DNA of 64,000 bases, taken from NCBI GenBank assembly GCA_027382625.1, contig JAJKFJ010022777.1:1-64000 (forward strand), in the 5' to 3' direction. Positions 51,391 through 64,000 of the stretch are shown here, one piece after another. This DNA is from Tetmemena sp. SeJ-2015 (Eukaryota; Ciliophora; Spirotrichea; Sporadotrichida; Oxytrichidae). The position numbers were made by a program, and so were the translations under genes. Positions within the stretch are counted from its first letter, which is position 1. The number at the start of each line of letters is the position of its first letter. Under the pieces are notes generated by a model, which saw nothing but the letters and a program-made list of their open reading frames with translations, searched no databases and was not told the DNA's origin.

Positions 51391-52014
51391 TCACTGAACA
51401 GACTTGTGCTTTTTGAGGTACTCAATCATGTGGTTGACTGCCTCCTCTTCATACTCTCTGAGAGAGGGAATGAGAGTGACAGCCTCGTCGTAGCTACTAG
51501 GCACAAGATTCCAAAGGAGCGAGACATCCCAGTCAATGGTGCTCACAGTCTTCTGTAGCTCTCTATAAAAAGTTGGATCAATGCTAAAATGCTCAAAATC
51601 AAGAAATTGCTCATAACTTTTCACATCCTGGCTGGTATCTTACTCTCTGGTTTGTTTGATGATCTTCCTGTCGAAAACCATAAACTTGTCATAAATGATA
51701 ATCACTCACAAAGTGGCATCGTATTTATTGTTGAGGTACTTCTCAGTCTTCTACCGCATCTCATCTCCAATTTGATTGAATCCATAGATCCCACCAGCTC
51801 CACCCATCCCGCCTCCTAGCATCTGATCGTTTTTCCTTGTCTCCATGAAGTGGAGAGCCTCATAGTTGGCGATCACCACAGCATCGCTGAAAGCTAAACA
51901 AAAGTCAGTTAAAACAGAATGGACAAAATTAGGGAATAGAAAATAAATATATGTGAGAGAGGACTGACTTGGGCCGAGATCGTTCACAAGTGCTTCTTTT
52001 AGGGAGTACTCCAT
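51391..52014 (-). CDS. RNA polymerase Rpb4/Rpc17-family subunit
   Basis: The Rpb4 (Pol II) and Rpc17 (Pol III) families form the polymerase stalk with Rpb7 or its equivalent. ATG 52014 (MEYSLKEALVNDLGP). A GTCAGT...TTTAG intron of about 93 nt then joins to TFSDAVVIANYEALHFMETR, resembling the family N-terminal LSNxEV segment. The C-terminal helices are VKSYEQFLDFEHF, LLWNLVPSSYDEAVTLIPSL and EEEAVNHMIEYLKKHKSVQ, then TGA 51391-51393. The IPSL motif favours Rpb4 and the NYE segment is also seen in Rpc17, so the paralog is left open. A Gly/Met-rich insert (LGGGMGGAGGIYGF) is unusual. A TGA near 51703 lies in an unresolved IES. Confidence 0.65.
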
Positions 52015-52122
52015 TGATTTAGCGATATTTTAATCAGAATTAAATTATTAAGTTTAAACTTAAATTTAATCTTAAGCTCATTCTCTATAAGCAAAAAGGG
52101 AATTTGTTCATCGATGAGTTTT

Positions 52123-55100
52123 TGAAAAATGATCACTCCTTCTGCAATTCCTTGAGTCTTTTAGCTCTCTCCTGCATTACTTTAACTAAATCTCTATCCT
52201 ATTCTTCATCCTCTGTAAATGCCATGGATCTATTTTTGGCTCTCGCAACGCTTCCCCATCTTTATTCTCCTTCTCGAGCGTACCTGCTATTTCCATCTCC
52301 AGCGGTTAACTTGTAATTTGGGAACAACTTTCCTTGCGACTTCCTAAATTCATTCTCTCACAATATAATCAAAAGCATGCGAAAATTTCTCTCTAGCAAA
52401 AGTTGAAGTGGATATTTCAGATGGAGCAGTCACCGCTGTTGAGTATGACAGAGGAGCAGTTGGATTTTATTCCTCAAGCCTTCTCATGAACTTAGCCTAC
52501 AGTTCATGCACCTTCTCTTCTAGCTTTCTGCGTTGCTGCTGTTCTTATGCCAGCTGCTATTCCAGATTCCTGAACTTCTTATAATAATTATTCTGATAGA
52601 TATATAACAAATATTTACTTGTCTGCATAGTCACTATCTCCTAAATCTTTGAGATTAACTGAGGAGCTAAGGATCTTAGAAGCGCCGCCTTGCTCGTTCT
52701 TAAAACATAAACAATAGTGGTGGCTAATCTTATCAAAATTGTTGATGAGGTCTAACTCTTCTTGTGTGAGGATATTTGAAGTGGGTGCTTTAGCCTGGTC
52801 GAATGACTTATACTACCCTGCATCTTCAAAATCAAGCTATCCTTTCTAATAAAATACCTCAATACTATGGATAAGATAATTCTAATCTTCATTCTCTGAG
52901 TCAAAGTTAAGAATGTCACTATCCTCTTTGAGACTGTGCTTCTCTTTGCTGGTTCTAAATCCTCTTACTTCATCGATCTTAAAAAATAATTAGAAACAAA
53001 GGCAACATATCTTCCTGATTAACTCTTCATATTCTTCTTTAGTCTGCTTTCCATTAGCAATGGCGAGGATATTCTCTTCTATGAATCCTCTCTTGTCTCT
53101 GTTCATTTTCCTCATGGCTTCCATCACCCGATTTTTAATTCTGCTGTCTGATCGAGACTCCACACTTCCAAGAACTCTTTGAGCAGCAGAAGATAATCGA
53201 CTCTTGTTTTTCAAATTATTGCTTGAAGATGTTTGAGCTTTTTAATTCTATTCAATAACTTTTAAGATAAAAAGTTTATAAATATAAAGAATCAATGATT
53301 GGTGAGTATCTATGTCTTTTGCCTCCAACTAAACTTAATTGGAATCATCTTATTTGTTCAAAGGATCCTGCATTTTGCGTTGGGTTAAGATTGAATGCCT
53401 TTGAGACCTTAGGTTAGAGTATTTAGATCTTATCTCACTTAGGATTTAAGTTTTCTGGCTTTTCTAATCATTTTTAGTACTTTAATCATACTAAATTTGT
53501 CCATGCAAGTCTAGGAAACAATATTTGACTGCAATTGATTATAAATAGGAGAGTCTTGAGATTTCTTTTATTGAGATTGGCTTTGTTATTAGTTGATGTT
53601 CGCTGAGAAAGTATTTCATTCTCCATGTCCTCATTAAACCTCCCTTTTGCAGCGGCCAAGAGGGACCTTGGCTCCTTCTCTTTCTTTAGCACAATCTAAC
53701 CACTATCATTATTATAGCGTAATAAAATAAGTAAATGCATATCGATATCTTCATTAGCATTTGAAACTCCTTCTTATTTCATGGCGGCATCTGAAAGAAC
53801 AATTTACTTCCTTGAGGCTGAAGTAGTGCTTACTTAAATTTATCACCTTTTAAAAAGGGATTAAATGCTACCTTGCAGTCTGACTAAGCGAGCCATCTCT
53901 TATATGGTTTATCTTCTTTGACTGAGAGGTTTTCTAAATCCGTGCTCTCTTGTGGCAGGTCTGACTTAATACCCTGCTTTGCTGTTGGGTCTAGTATAAG
54001 TTTGAAACTCTCTTAATTAATAATTAAGAATATGAATATGGATAAATGATTGTCTTATTACTTCCAAATTAGGCTGTGAGTGGTTTAAAATGCCATCTTC
54101 AATTACTTAATTTTAGATTTGCTTATCGAACACAACTGATTAACTCAAAAGATTAGCTCGCAGAGGTGATTCTCTGATACTTGTCCGTCCTCCGAAAGCA
54201 TACGAACTTAGATTAATTTAAATATAATATTCAGCCTGTGAGAAAAGTCTTTAGTAGAGCTTCTGAGCTTGCTATTTTAAAAGCCATATTGCAAAAGACC
54301 GTTAGATACTTTATCACCATTCAATTCTAGCATCCTCTGACAGATCTCATACTTAAACAAGTCTCTATTCTTTCTTTCAATAAATTAATTACAATATCAA
54401 GTTAAAATCAAATGAATCCAGTTTTATGCTGCTTAATCCAGCAGCCTACTACTATTGATAAGTTTACTATTTAAGGTTAGCTACTTGGTCTAGCAGTAAA
54501 TTATTGTTGTCTTGAGGAATTGACTGCTCCCCCTTCTATATTTTCAACTGCTTGAGCTTGTCTTAAAATCTTTGATTCAAATATATAATTGATAGAAGGA
54601 GGACTGCTTGTTCTGACTAATTTATTGCTGTGATTCTGTATCATTTATATTCTAATTGCTTTAGTCTTAATTCTCAGAACTATAAAGCAAATTGAGCAAG
54701 TTTTTTCTTTTATCGTGATCATCTTGTAACAACTATTGCAATAGAAGTGTGCAAATTTAACACATCAATTATGTCTTTATATAAATGATATCCACCCATG
54801 GAGCCCTTACTTCTTCTTTTTCTATTGTTGACAACAATGGCATAAGGAGCTGCGGGTGGTTCTAAGTTTTGAAGGTTACCCTCAAAGATTCTCTCTTAAG
54901 ATATTTAAGCTAAGGCCCTATGCTAGTTTGTGATTTCCTAATGAATTCTCTACGCCCAAGCGCCGTCATCTGCTACATAACTCATTTCTAGGGGAGGTAT
55001 GCTTTAATTTAGAAATAAATTAACTTCCTCTTTAATCTATAAAATCTTCTCTTGAAAATATTGTCCAGTCTTTTGGAGTTTAAGATGATTAAAATCTTAA

Positions 55101-56422
55101 ACTCAAGAAATTAAATAAGGCGTATCTTAATTAGAAAGAGCTATAATTACTATCAACTCATTTTTGAGTCCTATTTGACTGTCCATTTTGCATTTAATTT
55201 GAGATTACTTTCGTTTTCAGTTAGTGCATCTAGTTTACTGATTTGATGTGATTCTTTAGCTTCTTGATGAGTTTGATTTTATTCCTGTTCATCAGCTTCC
55301 ACAATAGTGAGCTGATGATTATGATAGAAGTTGGAGGGTGTCTATTTAAAACTATTTGCTATATTTAAATAGGTGAAAGTTCACTAGAGTAGCTGTTTAA
55401 AAATAAGAAAATATTCTTCTGATTGGCATACATTTCTCTCATATCTTGTGCTGTTAAGTATATCTTTGGCTTAGTATTATTATTCTACTCTTTCTGTTGC
55501 TTGTCTTAAAGACTATTAGTTTTAATGGTATCTTGATTAGGTAAGGTTTGATCTAACTTAAGTTAGTCCATTTTAATACTATCCTCTCTGGGCTGGTGAA
55601 GCTAAGATGCTTGCTGTAAGTTCTTCTCAATAAAATAATAAGCATGATGATGATCTCTAGTGTCTTTTCAGTGGGAATCAGCTCAGCCAGCATTATCTAC
55701 TCATTCAGACGAATCATTTCCATGTAGCTAATTTCCTCATCTTAAAGTATCATAATTTAATATCTGTGTGCTCTAAGTTATCAACAATCTCACAGCCTTA
55801 ATACAGATGCCTCAACTAATGCATCCCGCTGTTTGTGTAAAATGTTCCATTCAAATCCCCAGTTTGCAATTAACCACCATCAATTAATTTAAAGATCATC
55901 AATCCAATCTAAAAATTGAAATTTAGTCCTATTCTGGTCTAAAATTAGTGTCCATGTCGTCACTGTTGCCTTAGTAAATGCCAAGAGAGCCCCTGCTTCC
56001 TCTCAAGTTGTACCTGTTAAAATACTTCCTTATTTCCTAGTTTTACTGTGTCCCCATAAGGATTGAGTCATGCCTCTCCTTGCTCAAGGCTTCAACTACT
56101 AAAGGATGTGCTTGCTATAGTCATGAAAAAAATATTATAGCGGAGTTCTGTTGAGATGAGCTCGAGACCCCCTCACTTCGAATTCTTTTACAATTAAATC
56201 CCCTTTCTATAAATATATAATCAGTTTAACTATTGCTGATGGCTTAATCTGAGTCTGGAGTTACTCTTTCTATGATTGTCATCATACAAATCTGAGTTAA
56301 GTCCAGAGACAATAACATTTTCTCTTTAGTGAAGAATGACATCTTCTCTCTTATCCGTATTTAAAATAATTAATGATTGATATCTAAATGATATTTTCGC
56401 TTGCTCTTCTTGAAGAAAACAT
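52123..56422 (-). CDS. Long low-complexity hypothetical protein
   Basis: Minus-strand coding from ATG 56422 (MFSSRRASENI) to TGA 52123-52125. Readable blocks: VKEFEVRGSRAHLNRTPLQQ, PLVVEALSKERHDSILMGTQ, EIRKYFNRYNLRGSRGSLG, EMSYVADDGAWAQRIHQEI, ENHLCELIF, RVMEAMRKMNRDKRGFIEEN, ELDLINNFDKISHHYC and EEQQRRKLEEKVHELQAKFM. Long Gln/Ser/Asn-rich spacers separate them. Fixed junctions are TATAG at 56116/56136 and the 4-bp case at 52348-52355; many others are unresolved. No recognised domain. No clear intergenic gap was found inside, but two genes cannot be excluded. Confidence 0.45.
52348..52355. other. Zero-length IES candidate: pointer ATTC in direct tandem
   Basis: ATTC-ATTC lies at 52348-52355. 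Dropping one copy (4 bp) joins HAFDYIVRE to FRKSQGKLFPNYKL in frame on the minus strand; with both copies the frame hits TGA. This could also be an assembly error or a true gene end. Confidence 0.45.
56116..56140. other. IES, pointer TATAG
   Basis: TATAG at 56116-56120 and 56136-56140. Removing 20 bp joins HLNRTPLQ to QAHPLVVEALSKERHD on the minus strand and removes a TGA. Confidence 0.8.
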
Positions 56423-56492
56423 TTAGTTAGTCATGGATTAGCGTCTAGATTAATTTTTAGACTTTACATAGGATAATAACTGATTTTATAAT

Positions 56493-59400
56493 TCAGTACG
56501 ATAAGTGCTGTTTTAAGAAATTGATTATTAATTACATTCCTAAAATTTTACTTTACTTTTACTTTACTTACTATTAATTTTTAGACTAGTTGCTTATTTT
56601 AGACCTTGCTCTTGATTATCCTCCTTTGGACTGACTTTAGCTTCTTTAGTATTATGTCCTCGATAATTGGTTCTTTCCTGAGAATTATTTGGCTTAACTG
56701 ATGGGTATAATTTATTTTCCGCTTTTAGATTACTCTTAAACTCCAGATTTGTTTGGAATCTTCTAATTAGCATAGAGAAAAAGAAATGTAATTATGAAAT
56801 TTTGAGCAGATGAGTCTGGAGATTAAGGCTGCTGTCTAAACTTACTCAAGTGTAAGCTATTTTAAGTAAAGCTACTCTTACCCTTGTAATCAAGGTTGTT
56901 GTTATTTCTGACTTATATATCTCTATGCAAGGGATCCAATGGGTTTTAAAGATGACCGCTCATAGAAAATGCAATCTTTATTCACATGATAAATTTTTTA
57001 TTAAATATACAATCTTCTGATAGTCCTCTTCATTATTTCTATTTGTTACTTGGAACTCTTGAATTTCCTCTTAAAAAATGTGGGAATCCTTCAAATTTTA
57101 AGTTAGTGGGGTTATCCTTGATTGTTTAGACATAAAATTTTGAGAGGGGAAGTTGAGAAATGAATTCTCTTCGATTCTTTAAGTGTTGATGTTATTCTGA
57201 GACTGATCCCTCGCTTAATACATTATTTACTATTGCTATCCTCCTTCATTATCTATATCATTCTGGTATGGTTACTAGTTATTATAATTTTCAGTCTAGG
57301 GAAATTTAATCATAAATTTCTGTTGCTACTATCTCGTTCTCTCAAAGCTTTAATTCATCTCAACTTAAAGGCCAGAGCCAAAACCATGAATAAGATATCC
57401 CCTATCTCTTTAGTTCTTATTGTAAAAGCCATTCTATGGACTTTACTATGTCATCTTATTTAATTTTACTTGCTCATTAATATTCTAAAGATGCATAACT
57501 CTTCCCGATCCGTTCAATAGCTTGTTTATAGTTTATCTGTCCTCTTCACTTAGAGGAGACTTTTGACCCAGAACATTCTAGTCAGTGATGGAGGAGTTCT
57601 TTTGATGTAAAGTAGTATTTGGCTAGCAGAAACGCTCAAGTCCATAGTCAATATAAAACTGCTGATGAACTGGAGTCATCTTATTAGAAGTCTAAACGTT
57701 CATGTCCTTTTACTCAATCGTATTTCTTGAGCTCAAAAACTCATCTTCGCTTTTTATAAGACTGTTTATTTTTTAGCTCACATACATTTGATCGACCTTT
57801 ACTTTCTAAGGATTATTCCCAAGACAGATATCTATGAGTTACTGCTCTTTTTAAAGCAACTCTAGATCTACCAAATCTTATGGTGTGAGGATTGTGGGAT
57901 CTTTACTTAGCAGATATTCCTAATGCTTCTTAAGCAACTCTCTTTTCTTGTTAGGAATTTTATCATTCTAGGGAGTTAGTGGCTGTTTAATAGACAGTGG
58001 GTAATTTATGGGAGATGTTACTTGCTCCATTAGATTATTCCTCTTTCTCTTATTCTAAGCTGTTGTTGGCAGCAATTCCCTCAATAATTTATCTTTCAGA
58101 GCTAAGTCATCTTAACAGTATAATTAGAATAATCTTCGTTCAAGCTTGCAAATTCTTTATCATCGGTTCTTATTTGCAGCTATTGCTCCTTCTTGAAATG
58201 CTTCTCTAGGAGCTCATTCTTAAATTTATGAAGATCATTAAGGGTTTTTCTTCGGGGGCTTTAGTTCTGAGAGAACCTTTAGATCTAGCCAGAGATTATT
58301 GCCTCGTTTTCAGATTCTGTTAAAATAAGAATGGAGAGATCTTTCTATAAAGATTGATAGACGCTCTTTATCTTATCTATGTTAGTCATGTCCAAGTTTA
58401 TTAAAAGTTTCTAGCTCGCTGTAATTCTTGTCTGTGAACCACTAGGCCTTTCTGCCAAAGCTTTCTAAGATTTTAAATCAGATTTTAAACTATAAATGGC
58501 AATGAGATCCTTGAAGAGAAAGGGTTTGATTCAATGCTCCCTTGCTTTGCTTTAGAGAACCAGAAGATAAATGAATCAGAGAATTGCTTTAGAAATTAGC
58601 TTGCTAGTCTCTGAGCAAGCTTGCGGTAGGAATGTCTGTGGTTGCTTTTTCGTGGATAGTATCAGCCTCTAAGATAATTTAACCTGGTGCTCTATTTAGG
58701 TTAATATCCTTTGAGTCATTCGTAGAAAGAGCATAGTTGAATTCATTGGTCTAAGAACCTACAGCATTTTTATAGTTTCCATTTTTCTAGGCATTCCTTT
58801 AATAGTGTTCTCTCAGAATATCCATACTCGAAGCCACAAAGTCCACTCCTTATAGCAGTTTAGAAGCTCCTCCCGAAAGGGAGTTCAAATCATATCGCAC
58901 GTTATTTTTGAAGAAAGAGCTGATTACTGAAGATTTAACTTGCTGCTCTAGCTAACTTCTATAGTATCATAAAATTTATATGAGCATATATTTGAAATTT
59001 TAGTAACTGTCACTAAGCAACAGAGTTTTCTCTCTTTCGAAATTCCACTTGGGAGAATTCTCATCTGCTGTATCTATATTCTCCAGATCTCTCTGAGGGG
59101 ATAGTTTCTTTTCTTTCTCAGGGTAGTTATACCGAAACCTAATGCTGGCATTACTTTCTATTAAATTTTTATCATTAAAGTTGGCTCTTCTTGCAGTCAA
59201 AGACGTCATCTTGCCATTGAAAGCAGTTGACTCATTATTCATATAGACTCTTTATCTCCCAGCACTTTTTAGAGATCTTCTTTAGTTTCCTAAAGCATTT
59301 AGTCCCTCTTATTCTTTATTACTCTAGTTACTGCTTAAAATTAAGCTATAAAAGTTATTGTAAGGTATTAACTACCTTTTTCCATGAAGCGTTGATTTTC

Positions 59401-60390
59401 TTAAATTAATAAAAAATTGCTGAGATATTTATTTTTCTCGAAAGAAAAATAATGTTTTTCTCTTCTGTCTATAGTTAGATTTATAGTGTTAAAGTTTCTA
59501 AATGTAGGATCAGCAATAATGTGACTTAATCCACTTTTACTAAAATCTAAGTTTGCTCCTTATTTAGTTCTGTTGGTTTAATTACAAATCAATTTATATA
59601 TAATTAGAGGGACTGAAAGCCGTAGACCTGTAAGTCTCATGCTGAAAGTATTAAGAAGACCCTGGAGGGCCCTGCATTTGTGTGGCCTTAGCTGAGAATG
59701 TCATGTCCTAGTTCTGCTTTATTCTTATCTTGTAAAAGGGGTAGTTCTTGACCTTAATCGGCGACATATTCCCTTGTTGAGATTTATTCCTCTCGGCAAA
59801 AGACTTCTCCATGTTTGCACCAGTCACTGAAAATTCAGTATTCATATTCTCTCCTCCAGAGAGTATAGTGATGTCTTCATTTAAGTTCTTATTGAGAATT
59901 ATATTGGTCTGAGAATTTTCATAGCTCTCACTTTACTCGCCCTGAATATTAAGCCCTTAGAATGAAGATACAAAGTTCCTTGCATTAAGATCTTACTCTG
60001 AAAAATTAAAATCAACTTGATGAATTTAAGGATTGCAATTTATGAAGCTCTCTAATGAATAGAAAGTGGGTTGATTTGAGGCTAGTTTTTCTTAGTGCTC
60101 TTGCCTTACTGAGTAAAGACTTGAGTTCTGTTGAGCATCTACTGCTGTTGGTTTTTCCTGTTGAATGGGTGAGCTGATTAAACTTTCTATCTTGCAAGAG
60201 CTTTCCTTTGCTTTTAGTTGCTTGCAAAGTTTGGATTCAAGATGGTTTTACTTTCTTGAATCAGCTCATCGTCTATACTCATTCCTTCATCTAACTTAGA
60301 AGTTTGTATTTAGGATTAGTCAGGGTTCGGCTGCGACTACTCTGAACTTAATTGCTGAAGGAAAATTAAATCCAAGTTTAAGTATATCAT
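56493..60390 (-). CDS. Long Asn/Gln/Ser-rich hypothetical protein
   Basis: Minus-strand coding from ATG 60390 (MIYLNLDLIFLQQLSSEQ) to TGA 56493-56495, more than 1,100 codons. Almost all of it is low complexity, with many Gln encoded by TAA/TAG. Short ordered patches are KNYPFYKIRIKQNQDMTFS, DEFLSSRNTIEQKDMNV, QQFYIDYGLERF, and HGFGSGLQVEMNQSFERTR. Frame changes near 59950, 59520, 58500 and 57000 imply IESs that were not resolved. The next gene in the same orientation starts only about 70 bp away. Function unknown; such Asn/Gln-rich proteins can be scaffolds or RNA-granule components, which is not evidenced here. Confidence 0.45.
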
Positions 60391-60607
60391 TATATTGAGA
60401 AGAGGGTGAGGATTTCGTCCTAAGTTTATAATAAAGATCTCGATCTTTTCTCTTCCTAATCTTTATTAAAATTTAAAAGATAGATCTGTTCCATCTAATT
60501 TAACATTTTACTTAGCCTAGTTTCTTTAGTCAGGTTGATAGCTGGATACTACTTATTTGTTAAAATTTGACTTTGTTTCATTAATTCATATTGTTAATAA
60601 ATAAAAC

Positions 60608-62057
60608 TCATTCATCTCTATCCTTATTGTTAAACTGAGAGTGTTGAGTTTAATTATGTGGAGACTGAATGTGACTGATAACATAATTACTTGCGAGAAA
60701 AGAACTTGTCATTCTTTGATCTTGCGACTGAACCTCAGATATTTGATTATTATTACCCTGATTCAAATACTTAGAAGAACTGTTATAATTCAAAATCTCA
60801 AAAACATAATTTCACAATTTATTCAGAGCGTTACTAGCGTTTCTAAAAGAAGAGAGGTAGGTTTACTCGATTGGTAGATGAATTTTGACTTGATTGATGG
60901 CCTTATAATTTTCACTTCCTCCTTAGTTTTAGCTTTCATCTTTTTCTGAATAACCTCTCCCTCCGCCTTTCCTTAAGAAAGACTGTAAAAGGTTTGGATT
61001 TTAATTAGGTTTGTGGAGCGAAGCCTTGGAGGATGTGAGATTCAGTTGTGGGTTTTAAAAAGCTGTAGGATTTTAAGTTCTTGCCTATGAGGTAGCAATT
61101 TTTATATCCAGTTTTTAATGCTGATAAAATTTAAAGATTATTCTTTGTGGACTTAGGAGAGAAAGTAAAGTCCTTCTTGAGTCCTTCAGAGTTCTCAGAG
61201 AAGAGAGATTAGATGTCGAAATTTGCAATTACCCTATCTTTCTTATGAAAAATAATAACTATTTGTCAATATATCTATATTCTTGGTTAGTTAATCATGA
61301 TGAGCAGCAATTTGTTGCCTTGCAGTACCGTTCTTCTTTACAAATTCATTGAAGTGACTCTTGAGGAAGTGGCTGTTGGTTGAAGCGAGTTCACACATCT
61401 ATCTGAGCATCATGCTATTCTTGGGCAGAATTTGATGTTCGAGGCACTTAGAAAGTGATGGCAGTCGATAATGCTTGTTATCTTTTTCGTGCAGTCTAGG
61501 CTTTTTCCTCTGCTGATAATTCTAAGCTTGTGAGAATATTAGTAAAAATATATTATCTTTAAAGAAGGTAGCGTAGTTCATATTACTTGGCTATGATGTG
61601 GGAGACAGAGGAATCTGAGTGACAGCTGTTTGATTTAGTTGGGATGGACTCATAGGTAACAGGCGTTGAGAATGCTCCAAGAAGTTTGAAATGTTCTGAT
61701 TCTACGTTTAATTCAGTATATCATCATAGTTTCAAACAAAAATAGACTTTAAATACCTTAAATTAGAAACAAATAATTTCACTTCCTAACTACTTACCTT
61801 TAATCTAAAAAAGAACCATTCATAAATTAGATTAAAGTTTTTAAAATAATTAAAAAATACTCTTATAATTTAATCCATCCAATTTTAACACATTAATTTA
61901 AGCTCATCACCAGGGTACCTTTGCTTTTATTACCTTCTGGCCAATAAAAGTGTTTAAATTAATTAAGCCACCTAAACTCAATTGTTAATTAAATTCTTGG
62001 TCTTGATTTGAATACATTTGCTGTGGTCATGGGTCGCTTCTGCTTTGAACCTTTCAT
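60608..62057 (-). CDS. Hypothetical basic protein
   Basis: Proposed ATG 62057 (MKGSKQKRPMTTANVFKSRP), then an AT-rich insert of about 250 bp (61745-61990), then coding NQNISNFLEHSQRLLPMSPS, RLPSLSKCLEHQILPKNSMM and MCELASTNSHFLKSHFNEFV. Further blocks are GYKNCYLIGKNLKSYSFL, EVKIIRPSIKSKFIYQSS and a Ser/Gln/Asn-rich tail, ending at TGA 60608-60610. Frame changes near 61210, 60950 and 60830 are unresolved IESs. The link between the first exon-like block and the rest is inferred from the lack of an ATG downstream. No family recognised. Confidence 0.45.
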
Positions 62058-62100
62058 TTTAGAAAAATAATTTTAAAAAAGAAACCATCAAATCTACCAA

Positions 62101-64000
62101 TCACTATACGCATAAATTAAGATTTATTACTAACATTTAATCTAAGTTTATATCTATGATGATCTCCTTTTATAAAGTGTCTTCTTTAGAATTGCTTGTA
62201 TACTTGGCTAGAACTGGAATGAGGTCTGTATGAATCTTAAGGACTGATTTTAATGCAGTATCGTTTCTGTCAAGCTTAGAGTAACAATCTGCAATGTGAA
62301 TCCAGAATGCTATATCACTTATTTAAATAACTTATTTTGAAATTTTTGAATCTTAAAATATTAAATTGTCGGCCTAAATACCCAGAGGCCTTTCAAAGTA
62401 AGTAAGATTTTCATTTGCAAGAGAAGAATTTAAAATATGCTGTTCATATAATTAATTAAGAGGACTAATGGCAAATGCATCTTTCAAAGAAGGGTAATTA
62501 GGTCTTAGATTTTACTTCTTACTAAGCCAAAAACTATGATACCTAGACCCATTTAGGAAACAGTCCAAAGCTTGCTAAAAGTTCCCTATTGACAGAGCCT
62601 TCAACCCAATTATATAGTAGGGCAAGACTGAGAGAGGAGACACTTTTTACAACTTAATTGCATTTTGCAAAGCTTCATCTTTCCTTCCTTGAGACATCAA
62701 AATTAAGAAGAAGAGCATTTGAGAGTCGTAGTTTGAGGGCTGAAGCAAGCAGGCCTTGTCAATACATTTAAGAGCTCTGGTAATATCTCTCTCTTTCACA
62801 AAGTAATAGATACCAAGGCAGAGGAATATTTCGGGGTTCGTTTAATCTAGCTTTAGTGCTTGCAGCCATTAAGTTACATCTTGCTTTGGATTCAAACCAA
62901 GCTTTTTCTCAAAAAGGAAATAGATAGTTCCAAGCTTAATCTAAGCTTCTAGGTTCTTAGGGTCATATGCCAGTACTTCCTTCATTGCTGAGATTATTCC
63001 TTTGAGAACTAAAATTTTCTCATCATCATTGGAAGTCAATTGATCTAGATAGGAATAGGTAAGCCAAGCTTTAGAGAGCTTAGCCCACTATACAAGCTAA
63101 CTCTTTTCAGAGTCGACTCCTACATTAGAATTTTGATCTCCTATTTAGTCTAAAGCGTCCTTGGCTGCTTTCCAATCTCCAATAGAGAGGCTTTAATGGA
63201 ACTTTAGCTTTGGAAGGTTTTCTTCAATCAGAAAAGCGTTTGTGGCATTAGTGCCTTACAAATGCTCTAGCTGCTTAACGCACGATAGGAAGTAAGTATT
63301 CTTTTAAGTTTGGGTCATGGAGACTTGAGGGTTGGCCAGTATACTTCCTAGATAGAGCAAGATTTTGATATTAAGCCTAAATATTTTTAGTAAAATCTGT
63401 TCAATCTTACTCATAATGAACAGGAGGAATAAACTTTTTGAAGGCAAACTACTGCAAAAAGCCTAGAGTATTATTTAAGCACCCAAAAGCATTTATAATG
63501 ATATATAAATTGAACTATAATATATATTGAGCAGTGTCTAAGTTTTGCTTCATATTTATTAAGCACTCGGACTATTAAAAAATGTTAAAAACTTTAAGAT
63601 TACATAATAAAGTCCGATGAAAGGAGAATAATTCTTCTCTGCCATCTGTCTCAAAATGATAATTTCTGATTCTATGTATTCTTGAGATTAAGTTTAAATT
63701 TGACTCTTCTCATTATTGATCTTCTTCAATTGTTGCTCATTCAATAAAGTTATAAATTATATAATCGCTGCTCAGTATGGAGGAATGCATTATACTGCAG
63801 AATTTAATGCAAAATAGAGAGTGTCCGACGGAAATACTTTGTTCAAACCATGTGCTTTTCAACTTCTAGTGCTTTGAAGCCTTGTAGAGGAAGCTTTAGA
63901 AGTGATATATATAACTTATCATATATTTAAACTTTTTAATTTTTAATGGCTGTTAATCTCATTCCATCTCCACATATCTCAGTACAAGTATCTTTAGCTA
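62101..64000 (-). CDS. TPR-repeat protein, partial at right edge
   Basis: Minus-strand coding enters from the right edge and ends at TGA 62101-62103. From 63414 down the frame is open for about 1.3 kb with almost no break, unlike its neighbours. TPR-like helical pairs recur: NLEAQIKLGTIYFLFEKKL, NPEIFLCLGIYYFVKERDIT, RALKCIDKACLLQPSNYDSQ, PYYIIGLKALSIGNFQQALD, FWIHIADCYSKLDRNDTAL. The arrangement resembles long TPR proteins such as Ski3/TTC37, but the match is general. Upstream, EYIESEIIILRQMAEKNYSP near 63620-63670 continues the gene, with an unresolved AT-rich break at 63420-63600. ATG 63414 (MSKIEQILLKIF) may be internal. Confidence 0.65.

Overview
Organism and state of the DNA. Most TAA and TAG codons fall inside conserved reading frames, where they must read as glutamine, and every convincing gene ends in TGA. 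This is the ciliate nuclear code, so only TGA was treated as stop. Coding frames are also broken every few hundred bases by short AT-rich inserts flanked by 2-7 bp direct repeats. Deleting the insert with one repeat copy restores a continuous protein. This happens in universally conserved genes (MCM3, EMG1/NEP1, a kinesin, an Rpb4-family subunit), so the inserts can be checked against known protein families. The pattern is that of internal eliminated sequences (IES) and pointers between macronuclear-destined segments (MDS). The window is therefore read as micronuclear (germline) DNA of a spirotrich, most likely a stichotrich such as Oxytricha, Stylonychia or a relative. The species is inferred. 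No C4A4/G4T4 telomere repeats and no transposase gene were seen.

Layout. 28 gene loci are packed almost without spacers; each may become its own gene-sized macronuclear chromosome. 1-3.6 kb: a partial minus-strand gene and two plus-strand genes. 3.7-12.0 kb: five minus-strand genes, including two sets of tandem paralogs (3722/4680, and 8428/10624). 12.1-13.1 kb: EMG1/NEP1. 13.2-22.9 kb: a gene with both introns and IESs, a long F-box-like plus ankyrin gene, and an EF-hand gene. 23.2-26.7 kb: MCM3. 27-32 kb: a small basic protein, a kinesin, and a small gene divergent from the kinesin. 32-39 kb: two low-complexity genes, a RUN plus Rubicon-type zinc-finger gene, and a small gene. 39.5-48 kb: two very long minus-strand genes of unknown function. 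48.3-51.1 kb: a cyclic-nucleotide-binding-domain K+ channel. 51.4-62 kb: an Rpb4-family gene and three mostly low-complexity genes. 62.1-64 kb: a TPR gene running off the right edge.

How the parts work together. The genes do not form a pathway. What unites the window is its germline architecture: about 31 excision junctions were placed to the base, with pointers mostly 3-7 bp. Inserts run from about 17 bp to 386 bp, plus two extreme cases of 4-5 bp. Conventional GT-AG introns coexist with IESs, sometimes in the same gene. All resolved segments are in linear order; no scrambled or inverted segment was found.

Limits. Frames were read by eye. Gene ends fixed by TGA are fairly reliable, but many starts and unresolved junctions inside the low-complexity genes are approximate. 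Functional names are given only where conserved motifs were recognised.
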